From: an uncultured Saccharophagus sp.
Lineage (GTDB): Bacteria; Pseudomonadota; Gammaproteobacteria; Pseudomonadales; Cellvibrionaceae
NCBI GenBank assembly: GCA_937920545.1
Contig: CAKZUG010000046.1
Span: forward strand, 1 to 38,570
Length of the DNA: 38,570 nt
Direction: 5' to 3'
This document shows, one piece after another, positions 25,702 through 34,000 of this stretch. The position numbers were made by a program, and so were the translations under genes. Under the pieces are notes generated by a model. It saw nothing but the letters and a program-made list of their open reading frames with translations, was not told where the DNA came from and ran no database searches. Positions within the stretch are counted from its first letter, which is position 1. Every line of letters starts with the position of its first letter.

Positions 25702-26562
25702 CTACATCAAATTTAACTTTTTTCGGCAATCTATCCAGCTGTCTATCAAACCAATAAGCGTAATAAACAGCGCAATGGGATAAAACACCACTAAAATAAC
25801 GTATAAAGCTACCAATGCACCGGTGCCATACTGACGCGCGCCAACAAAGCCATGGATCAAACCTAACCCTGCCATAAACAACGGCAACGCAAACAGTAAA
25901 CTCCAATACGCAAAACCATTACCTACACTTTGTAACACTACAATAAGTAGCATTAACAGTAAGCTGCTTTGCAGAGGTAATCGCAAAGAGTGAAACTCTT
26001 GCTTAAACCCACCGGGGTTGCTCACCATGGCTTGCATCCAACGCGCAAACAAAAGGCTAATAACGGTACCTACCGCTAAGAAGAACGCAAAAACTGCCGC
26101 AAAATGCACATTACCCCAAGCTGCAAACATATTGGCCGCGAGCGATGCACTTTCCACTTCTTTTGCGGTTAAATCACGCAAAAAAGTGTTGTATTGCGCG
26201 CTTAAATCGCCCGCAAGTACCACGAGTATCGCAGCGCTGAGTGCGCAAGCAAAGGTAATAAATACCAGTGTTTTAGGCCATGATACCGTTACTTTTAGCG
26301 CATAAGCTGCCAGTAAGCACAGTAGTACATTGGCCACACTGGCATACACCAGCAGTATTTGTGTCTGTGTTGTGAGTGCTAATACAACACTGGGTAGTAA
26401 AGCCCAAAGAGAAACAAGTAATCCCTCTTTGACGCCTTTTTTTAAGGTAACTAAACCAATAGAAAACTGGGTTAAGAATAAGACAAAATGTCCTATCAAG
26501 GCGACAATAATTGCTTGCCATCGCCCTTTTAAAATGTATTGCGCCAAACGGCTAAATAACAT
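25702..26562 (-). CDS. Polytopic membrane protein between rpsR and rplI (DUF2232/YybS-like)
   Basis: The 286-residue product has about seven to eight hydrophobic segments, with short polar loops and no large soluble domain. Function is unknown. Its place between rpsR and rplI is shared with Pseudomonas and relatives, and its size and topology resemble DUF2232/YybS-type proteins. GAGGGG lies immediately before the ATG. Cotranscription with ribosomal genes suggests a growth-linked envelope role, which is inference. Confidence 0.8.
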   Translation of the reverse strand: MLFSRLAQYILKGRWQAIIVALIGHFVLFLTQFSIGLVTLKKGVKEGLLVSLWALLPSVVLALTTQTQILLVYASVANVLLCLLAAYALKVTVSWPKTLVFITFACALSAAILVVLAGDLSAQYNTFLRDLTAKEVESASLAANMFAAWGNVHFAAVFAFFLAVGTVISLLFARWMQAMVSNPGGFKQEFHSLRLPLQSSLLLMLLIVVLQSVGNGFAYWSLLFALPLFMAGLGLIHGFVGARQYGTGALVALYVILVVFYPIALFITLIGLIDSWIDCRKKLNLM

Positions 26563-26584
26563 TTACCCCTCGCTTATCTATTTC

Positions 26585-26812
26585 TTATTCGTGTGAATCC
26601 GTGTACGGCAATAAAGCGATAAAACGGGCGCGCTTAATAGCTGTAGATAGCTGACGCTGGTACTTCGCTTTTGTGCCTGTAATACGGCTTGGTACAATTT
26701 TACCTGTTTCAGAAACATAGGCTTTTAGGGTTTCTAAATCTTTGTAATCAATAGACTTAGTGCCTTCAGCGGTAAAACGGCAAAACTTACGACGACGGAA
26801 AAATCTAGCCAT
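26585..26812 (-). CDS. rpsR: 30S ribosomal protein S18
   Basis: The 75-residue protein begins [13 protein letters not shown] and contains [21 protein letters not shown] and the basic [12 protein letters not shown] segment, diagnostic for S18. S18 binds the platform as a heterodimer with S6, encoded just upstream. Only 2 nt separate the genes, and the ribosome binding site (GGAGG) lies inside rpsF. The priB gene found between them in E. coli is missing. Confidence 0.98.
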   Translation of the reverse strand: MARFFRRRKFCRFTAEGTKSIDYKDLETLKAYVSETGKIVPSRITGTKAKYQRQLSTAIKRARFIALLPYTDSHE

Positions 26813-26814
26813 GA

Positions 26815-27255
26815 TTAAGCCTCCTCACCTTTATCTTCATTTGGGGTTGACTCTGCTTCTTCTGAAGGAGCAGCAGCTTTTGGCGCATCTTCTTGAACAC
26901 GACGCTCAGAACGGTTTTTACGTTCGCGGTTTTCTTTCTCGGCCTTCATGATAGGAGACTCTTCTGTTACAGCCTCATCACAACGGATAACCAAGTTACG
27001 TAAAACAGCGTCGTTATAACGGAAGTTTGTTGTTAACTCGTCAAGTACGTCTTCAGAGCATTCGATGTTCATAAGAACATAGTGTGCTTTGTGGATTTTG
27101 TTGATTGAGTAAGCCATTTGACGGCGACCCCAATCTTCAAGACGGTGAATAGAACCGCCGCTATCTTTAACAGTGGCAGTGTAACGCTCAACCATACCAG
27201 AAACTTGTTCGCTCTGATCGGGGTGAACCAAAAATATAACTTCGTAATGTCGCAT
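26815..27255 (-). CDS. rpsF: 30S ribosomal protein S6
   Basis: S6 binds 16S rRNA as a dimer with S18. The 146-residue product begins [15 protein letters not shown] and has the core [18 protein letters not shown] and AHYVLMNIE. The core is about 100 residues; the remaining ~45 form a charged Lys/Arg then Glu-rich tail ending DKGEEA. E. coli S6 also has an acidic tail, to which RimK adds glutamates. The ribosome binding site is sequestered in a leader hairpin. Confidence 0.97.
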   Translation of the reverse strand: MRHYEVIFLVHPDQSEQVSGMVERYTATVKDSGGSIHRLEDWGRRQMAYSINKIHKAHYVLMNIECSEDVLDELTTNFRYNDAVLRNLVIRCDEAVTEESPIMKAEKENRERKNRSERRVQEDAPKAAAPSEEAESTPNEDKGEEA

Positions 27256-27260
27256 TATTG

Positions 27261-27306
27261 CTCCTTACGGGTGAGTAGCCTACAGCTTTGTGCCGTAAGC
27301 AAGGAG
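27261..27306 (-). promoter_or_regulatory. rpsF leader hairpin sequestering the ribosome binding site (candidate S6:S18 autoregulatory element)
   Basis: In the minus-strand transcript UUACGG (27298-27293) pairs with CCGUAA (27270-27265) and CUCC (27306-27303) with GGAG (27264-27261), leaving a 4-nt bulge. The 3' arm includes the rpsF AAGGAG, 5 nt from the ATG. Known S6:S18 leaders also present a CCG-containing stem for the S6:S18 dimer. Assignment to that motif is inference. Confidence 0.6.
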
Positions 27307-27340
27307 TATCGCAGGCGTTAGCCTACGGGTTGGGGCGCAC

Positions 27341-27369
27341 ATAGTAGAGAGGAAGCGTATAAAATGCAA
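27341..27369 (-). promoter_or_regulatory. Promoter of the rpsF operon
   Basis: On the minus strand TTGCAT (27369-27364) and TACTAT (27346-27341) are 17 nt apart. The -10 is followed by GTGCGCCCC, a GC-rich start region like stringent-response-controlled ribosomal promoters. Predicted leader about 80 nt. Confidence 0.75.
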
Positions 27370-27410
27370 CCATTTATCTATAAAGCTGATAATACGTGGC
27401 ATATAAACCA

Positions 27411-27444
27411 AAAAACCACCGGCAAATATGCAGCGGTGGTTTTT
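27411..27444. terminator. Terminator downstream of rlmB
   Basis: AAAAACCACCG / CGGTGGTTTTT form an 11-bp stem with a 12-nt loop. On the minus strand it is followed by a T run, separating rlmB from the rpsF promoter. It could work in both directions. Confidence 0.88.
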
Positions 27445-27547
27445 ATATGTTAAATCTATTGTGTTAAGGCGAGACTGGCTTCACTGTTTTAATCACCTCA
27501 AACTATGCGTAGGCGCGGCTAAGGTATAGCAACCAAAGACACTTTCA

Positions 27548-28288
27548 CTACTGGTTTTGACGCTGACGCATCACCTCAAACAATACAACACCTGTTGCAA
27601 CCGACACATTCAAGCTTGATACGGCACCTTGCATGGGTATTTTCACTAATGTGTCACAGGTTTCGGTCGTCAGCCTACGCATACCATTACCTTCTGCGCC
27701 CATGACAATGACACGCGGACCCGTTAAATCAGCATCAAATAAAGACGTTTGTGTATCGCCTGTTGTCCCTGCTACCCACAAGCCTAACTCTTGCATTTTT
27801 TTAAGGGCGCGCGCTAGATTGGTAACCGCCACAACCGGAACAGATTCAGCGGCACCGCACGCCACTTTTTTAGCCACGTCGGTCAGGCCAACAGCGTTAT
27901 CTTTTGGTACAACCAGCGCGCAGCAGCCTGCGGCATCGGCGGTACGTAGACACGCACCCAAGTTATGCGGGTCGGTGACGCCATCTAATACCAGCACCAA
28001 CGGGTTGGTGGTTTTTTCTATAAGCGGGTATAACTCGTTCTCTGTGTATTGCTTTGCGGGGTTAGCAAAAGCAATCACACCTTGGTGATTACCCTCGCAG
28101 GTGTCATCCAGTGTTTTTTTGCTTTGCATCACCACATGAATATCGGCACTTTTTGCTAAGCGTATTAATGCATCAACTTTTGCATCACTACGGCCTTTAA
28201 GTACCCATAACTGGGTAATACGTGTTGCGCCACTTTCTAAAAGGGATTGCACTGCGTGCAATCCAAATACCGTTTCTTTTTTAGCCAT
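27548..28288 (-). CDS. rlmB: 23S rRNA (guanosine(2251)-2'-O)-methyltransferase
   Basis: RlmB methylates the ribose of G2251 in the peptidyl-transferase P loop. The 246-residue SPOUT enzyme has a short N-terminal substrate-binding domain (VFGLHAVQSLLES) and the knotted catalytic domain with VLDGVTDPHNLGACLRTA, VMGAEGNGMRRL and IPMQGAVSSLNVSVATG. Length matches E. coli RlmB (243). It starts 19 nt after rnr and is probably cotranscribed with it, as in E. coli. Confidence 0.96.
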   Translation of the reverse strand: MAKKETVFGLHAVQSLLESGATRITQLWVLKGRSDAKVDALIRLAKSADIHVVMQSKKTLDDTCEGNHQGVIAFANPAKQYTENELYPLIEKTTNPLVLVLDGVTDPHNLGACLRTADAAGCCALVVPKDNAVGLTDVAKKVACGAAESVPVVAVTNLARALKKMQELGLWVAGTTGDTQTSLFDADLTGPRVIVMGAEGNGMRRLTTETCDTLVKIPMQGAVSSLNVSVATGVVLFEVMRQRQNQ

Positions 28289-28307
28289 AATAATATCTGT
28301 TAGCGAA

Positions 28308-30887
28308 TTACTTCGCTTTTTTTGCCTTTGTTGCTTTTTTAGAGACTTGTTTGATTGTTTTTTTCGCTATCGGCTCACTCGCACCCAATGAAGCCGGCGC
28401 TTTCTTTTTAGTGATTTTAGATTTTTTAGCCGTTTTGATAGCGTCATTTTTTGCTTTTACGCCAGTACTGGCCTTTGACCCTGACTTAGCTTTTGACTGT
28501 GTTGTTTTATCGAGCTTATTTTTAGACCTATTTTTAGGCTTACCTTCAGGCTTACCTTCAGGCTTACCTGCAAACTTGGGCTTTTGTCGCTTTGAGCCGA
28601 CTTTGGGCGATTTGTCGCCACTTTTGCGTTTTCCTGCTGGACGTTTAGACGTTGCATGACCAAGTAAGTCGAAGTCGACTTTACGCTCGTCTAAATCTAC
28701 ACGTGCAACACGCACCATTAATTTATCACCCAGCTTAAACTCTTGACGCGTACGCTCGCCCACCAACCGATGAGAGGCGGCTTCAAACTGGTAATAATCT
28801 TTAGGCAACGCAGTAATATGCACCAAGCCTTCGATATAAAAATCAACGAGCTCGACAAACATACCAAAACTGGTAACGGCACTGATCACACCCGCGTATT
28901 CTTCGCCCACCTTATCTTGTAGGTATTCGCACTTTAACCAACTGACGACATCGCGTGTGGCTTCATCGGCACGACGCTCTGTGCTTGAGCACTGATCGCC
29001 CAAAGAAACCAACTGGGCCAAATCGTAAGGGTAAAACACCTCTTTTTTGTGAACAGGTGTGGTGTCTAAACGGCGCACGTGCTTTGATTCTATTTTAGAG
29101 CGAATAACATGACGTATAGCACGATGAACCAATAAATCGGGGTAACGGCGAATAGGCGACGTAAAATGCGTATACGCCGGGTACGCCAAGCCAAAATGGC
29201 CTTTGTTTTCGACTTGGTAAACCGCCTGATTCATACTGCGTAGCAACACGGTTTGAATCACATGACGATCGGGGCGGTCTTTAATTTGTTCGAGCACAGC
29301 GTGGAAATCTTGCACGCCAATGGTTTTGCCCAAACGCATACTTAACCCTAACTCGGATAAGTATTGGCGCAGCATATCCATTTTCTCTTGCTTGGGCGGC
29401 TCATGTACGCGGAACAAACTAGGGAGTTTATGTGCGGCTAAAAACTTCGCGGTGCATACGTTGGCGGCCAACATGCACTCTTCAATAATTTTGTGTGCAT
29501 CATTGCGCTCGGTAGGCTGAATTTTTTCTATTTTGCGGTTTTCGTCAAAAATAATACGTGTTTCTGTGCTTTCAAACTCAATAGCACCGCGACGCTTACG
29601 CTGCACTAATAATGCATCGTATACATTTTTTAGTTGATGAATATGCGGCAATACCTTTTGCCATTTGGTGCATTGTTTTTCATGCTCTGGTGCGTTTTTA
29701 TCAAGCATTTGCCCTACTTGCGTGTAGGTTAAGCGCGCATGAGAATGCATCACACCCTCAAGAAAACGGTAGCTACCAATACGACCCTGCTGACTAACGG
29801 TAATTTCGCACACCATGCACAATCTATCGACTTGCGGTTTTAACGAGCACAAGCCGTTCGATAACACTTCAGGCAGCATAGGCAGCACATGATCGGGAAA
29901 ATACACCGAATTCCCGCGATTTTGTGCCTCTACATCCAATGCCGAATCCACAGCGACGTAGTGCGATACATCGGCAATCGCAACATATAAACGCCAGCCA
30001 CCGGAGGGTTTTGTCTCACAATAAACGGCGTCATCAAAATCACGGGCGTCTTCACCATCAATAGTGACAAACGGAAGGTGACGTAAGTCGTGGCGGTTAC
30101 TTTTATCTTTTTCGGTGACTTTTTCGGTCAAACCTGATGTGTATGTCAACACCTCAGAAGGCCAAGTGTGCGGTAAATCGTGTGCACGTATTGCCACGTC
30201 GATTTCCATACCCGGCGCTAAATGATCACCCAGCACTTCAATCACTTTGCCCTGAGGCGGCTTGCGGCCATCGGGTTGCACCGTAATGTGAACAGAAACA
30301 AATTGCCCCTGCTTCGCATCGCCAAGATCATCTGGGCGCAATACAACATCGTGTGTGATTTTTGCATTATCAGGGCGCACAAAATGGATGCCATTTTCAT
30401 AAAAATAGCGACCTACAAGTGAGGTCGTATTATGCGCAACAATCTGTACGATGGCGCCTTCACGACGGCCGCGGTGATCGGTACTCTCGGCACGAACATA
30501 CACTTCGTCACCACTGAACACCTTACGCATTTGGCGAAAAGACAAGTACACGTCGTCGTCTTCATCGGGGGATTGAACAAAACCAAACCCTTCGCGATGG
30601 CCAATCACACGGCCTTTAATGAGATCCATTTGATCAAGGCAACCATAAGCGCCCTTGCGGTTAGACACTAACTGTCCGTCGCGTTCCATAGCAATCAGAC
30701 GCCGCCTAAGTGCTTCTATGTGTTCTGGGTCTTCAAGCTTGAGCTCTTTGCATAAGCGCCTATGGGACAGCGGCCCCTCTGATTTAGCTAAATGCGCCAG
30801 AATAAACTCACGACTTACAATGGGGTTGCTGTATTTTTTCGCTTCGCGCTTGGCAAACTTGTCTTTTTTTGTACTTTTATCTTTCAA
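28308..30887 (-). CDS. rnr: Ribonuclease R
   Basis: RNase R is a 3'-5' exoribonuclease that degrades structured RNA. The 859-residue product has an N-terminal winged-helix domain (SREFILAHLAKSEGPLSHRRL), cold-shock domains (about 80-235), the RNB core with DGEDARDFDDAVYC and HFTSPIRRYPDLLVHRAI, an S1 domain (about 655-735, GVISAVTSFGMFVELV), and a Lys-rich tail of about 110 residues. The start is TTG (30887-30885): it gives the family-typical N-terminus, AAGG lies 8 nt upstream, and no earlier in-frame start exists. The tail contains a three-copy 12-bp repeat encoding GKPE. Confidence 0.96.
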   Translation of the reverse strand: MKDKSTKKDKFAKREAKKYSNPIVSREFILAHLAKSEGPLSHRRLCKELKLEDPEHIEALRRRLIAMERDGQLVSNRKGAYGCLDQMDLIKGRVIGHREGFGFVQSPDEDDDVYLSFRQMRKVFSGDEVYVRAESTDHRGRREGAIVQIVAHNTTSLVGRYFYENGIHFVRPDNAKITHDVVLRPDDLGDAKQGQFVSVHITVQPDGRKPPQGKVIEVLGDHLAPGMEIDVAIRAHDLPHTWPSEVLTYTSGLTEKVTEKDKSNRHDLRHLPFVTIDGEDARDFDDAVYCETKPSGGWRLYVAIADVSHYVAVDSALDVEAQNRGNSVYFPDHVLPMLPEVLSNGLCSLKPQVDRLCMVCEITVSQQGRIGSYRFLEGVMHSHARLTYTQVGQMLDKNAPEHEKQCTKWQKVLPHIHQLKNVYDALLVQRKRRGAIEFESTETRIIFDENRKIEKIQPTERNDAHKIIEECMLAANVCTAKFLAAHKLPSLFRVHEPPKQEKMDMLRQYLSELGLSMRLGKTIGVQDFHAVLEQIKDRPDRHVIQTVLLRSMNQAVYQVENKGHFGLAYPAYTHFTSPIRRYPDLLVHRAIRHVIRSKIESKHVRRLDTTPVHKKEVFYPYDLAQLVSLGDQCSSTERRADEATRDVVSWLKCEYLQDKVGEEYAGVISAVTSFGMFVELVDFYIEGLVHITALPKDYYQFEAASHRLVGERTRQEFKLGDKLMVRVARVDLDERKVDFDLLGHATSKRPAGKRKSGDKSPKVGSKRQKPKFAGKPEGKPEGKPKNRSKNKLDKTTQSKAKSGSKASTGVKAKNDAIKTAKKSKITKKKAPASLGASEPIAKKTIKQVSKKATKAKKAK
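28537..28572. repeat. Three-copy 12-bp direct repeat in the rnr tail
   Basis: GGCTTACCTTCA occurs twice in tandem and a third time with two mismatches. It encodes consecutive GKPE units in RNase R. Because the unit is a multiple of three, copy changes keep the frame. Confidence 0.85.
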
Positions 30888-30933
30888 TCTACTTACCTTG
30901 TTGGATTATCCAGTTTGGATTTTCTAGAGGGTT

Positions 30934-30961
30934 ACTATATCTCTTTCTTACCAGATTACAA
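30934..30961 (-). promoter_or_regulatory. Probable rnr promoter
   Basis: On the minus strand TTGTAA (30961-30956) and TATAGT (30939-30934) are separated by 16 nt, about 45 nt upstream of the TTG start. Confidence 0.6.
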
Positions 30962-31043
30962 TTGTGCATTGATGAGCATAGCGCTTCATGCAGTAAGTGA
31001 TGCATCGTTCAACATGCTCAAAAGGCCCTATATTCAATAAAAA

Positions 31044-31063
31044 AACGGGGCATAAGCCCCGTT
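31044..31063 (-). terminator. Terminator of the first pilY1 gene
   Basis: AACGGGGC / GCCCCGTT form an 8-bp stem with a 4-nt loop; on the minus strand seven T residues follow. The identical stem ends the second pilY1 copy. Confidence 0.93.
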
Positions 31064-31098
31064 ATTGTTTGTACATTAATTTGTTATTGATACGACAA

Positions 31099-34000
31099 CT
31101 ACCACGGCAAAGAAACTTCGCGCCATGAAAGTCGCCCACCTAGACGTCGACAATTACGTACAACTATGGAGCCCAACGCGTTACCATTACCCGATGATGC
31201 AATCGGAAAACCTTTACCGCATGTTGTTGTCTGGTTGGTGCCGCCCGCCCCGCCATTGGGGTTACCATTACCGCCATTTGAACCCGAACCAGGGTTTGGC
31301 AATGAAGATGGATCATCGCTATCACCGCCGGAATCGCCATCACCATTAGTCGTGCCGCTATCGCCGCCTGGATTAATGTTAGTTGAATCATCAGGGTCTG
31401 ATCCATCTGCTGGCAAATCATCAATAGAATCAACCGTTGTGACCTCATTGAAGGTAAGGTTGCCCAATAAAGTTACATCTTTGACCAGCCCAGAGCTTAA
31501 AAAGGTATCGTTTGCCGCGGCATCAACGCCGCCGCGACTATCCACGTCACCTAAAATTGAATACGCTGGCGAAATACCTGCACGATAATTGACTCCCATT
31601 AAACTTGTTTGACCAGAGGGCTCACAAGGGTCTGAACCTGGGGTGTAAACAGTAAAAAACACACCGTCATTAATGGAGTCTACACGGCCAACTTGACGCT
31701 GATTATTTGCATCGAAGCGCCTAAACCAACCACGCCTTTTACTTATAAGTAACTCTAAATCTTCAAGGGGTAACGCTTCATCATCTGTATATTTATCGGT
31801 ATCGATAACGCGAGAGAAACGACGATCAGATTTGGTAATATTGCTCCCGCTTTCATCAATCAAGTCACCACCAGGGTTATTCGACTCATATTTAGTTGCA
31901 ATATTAGTCACGTTGACCAGCTGACTCCTAATGTGCGTGCCCTTTAAATAAACTTGACTCTCACTAGCAAGCGGAAATTCTCTGACGGCGTAGAACCCCA
32001 TAGGAGAGCGAGAATTTAAATCTCTATCGCCAACAAAGCGGCCCGTACCAAAAAACACCCACTGTTCACCTAAGCGTGAAACCACTTTGGGCACACCTTG
32101 AACAGGCTCGTTCAAGCTAGTTTCATTGCGCGTTAACAGTTTGTCGTGTGATGCAGCAGCCATATTACCGTTGGCCCCAGGCACGAATCTATATATCTCG
32201 CCTGTCGGCTCACTAATTGTACCGGCTACAGTACCAAAATAAATCGCATCGGTGCCATAACCTGCTCCTGGGCTAGCATCCCAATCAACTGAGGTTAAGC
32301 CGCCAACAAAAGCTCTGTTTTGCTCTTCAAGTTGAAGGTAGTTGACGCTATTACCGGCTGAAGGATAATTCACCCACTCTTTGTTAATTAAATCAAAAAC
32401 AAATAGTTTGGCCTTTTGATCACTGGTGCCCTGTGTCACTGCGCTATTACGTGCGTCCGCAGAATTACCGGTTGGCCCCGACCCCATAACCAAATACCAA
32501 TAGTTTTTCAGCGGGGTATTGTAGTTGCGTCCAGTATCTGGCTGCCTATAAAACGCTAGCGTAGGCCTTGATGTAGTAAAGCCTAACTCAGGGTGAGATA
32601 TCTCAGCCAATAATTTAGGGGGAACCTCCGGGTTAGTCACATCTAAAATGATGAAAGACGGATGCGTTTCAATCACCTTATCATCGTTGTTTAGGGTAGA
32701 TTTACCGCCACCAAAACCAGTACCGACGACTAAAATTTTACCCCAACCATTCGGGTATATATCAGGGTCCGTATCGCCAAATATATTTACCGTGTGCAAC
32801 TGTGGGATGCCATCAACATAATAGTTGTGCTGATAGTCTTTATTTTTCAGCCACTGTAAATGCGGTAATACACTATTGGGGACATATGCCCACATTTCAG
32901 CACCTAGCGGATGCGCGGTCTCACTGTTAAGTGATGTCGTATAGCTATTTTTCGCCTTATCAAAAAAGCCTGCATTTACGCCCCGAATCATGCCATCGTT
33001 TGCACCAAAATAAACCATTTGACGAGCATTCTGATACTTTTTCAAAAACGCAGTAAAGGTACTATCGCGGTATAAACTATCGTAGCGTTGAGATGGTAGA
33101 GGGCCGGCATCAAGCACTGGCGACGAAGAGATTACATCGCCTAGTAGCCATGACGTCTTTTTACCGTCGCCGTTGAAGTCTCCTTTGCGCGAGCGAAACT
33201 GCTCAGATTCAACACCACGAATATAATTTACCACCTCGATTGGTGTGGCACTCTCGTCAGAATCTAAGCCAAGGTAAACAGCATTTTCAGCACTGGTGAA
33301 GCTTTCTTGCGTAAAAGGAACAACATTAGATTCTTGAAGTATTCCGTTATCGCCTGCAACGGACGTAAAAATATAACGCCCTCCACCCGTCTCTGCCTTT
33401 ACGGGATCAGAGTATTTCCGGTTAGCGGTTAGATCGGTTAACTGGGCTAATTGCTTATGAACACTCCAAACTGTGTGCAAGTCTTCAGGCTTGATGCCTG
33501 TTTTGTATGGTGTAGCCTCCATAAATTGACCTCTAACGCGGCTACGATTAGCAAATGTTGAGCCTGTATCTAGGTCAGATGTAAATGTAATGGCTGGATC
33601 TTCATCGGTAATTTTGCCATCACCAACGCCGTCTACTTGCTTATCCTCTCGGTAACGACCAAACTCATCTAAAAATAAAGCTTGAACCGTGCCCAACCAT
33701 TCGAATGACTCGCCACTACTCATTGTTTGCTTAGGCTGATATAGAGCCTGCACTAATAACGTCTCGCCTGATGCACTGTTACTTGCAGCACCAATAGCTG
33801 AGCCTGTATTAACCGTTTCAGCAATCTCGCCTAACGCCGCACGTAAACCTGCGATAAGGTTAGCTGGCTGGCTGGCTAGTGTATATGTGTCTGGCTGCCC
33901 ATCTTTGTTAGCATCCCATTCATTGGTTGTTGCACCTTTAACATTATCGTTAGGGTCCCCATCACCATTGAGATCATTAAAACCGCCGTATTTAGCGGTT

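Noticed and set aside
31166-31588. Plus-strand 140-codon Pro-rich ORF opposite the pilY1 linker
   Set aside because: It is the antisense shadow of the Gly/Asp-rich linker, with no ribosome binding site or family similarity.
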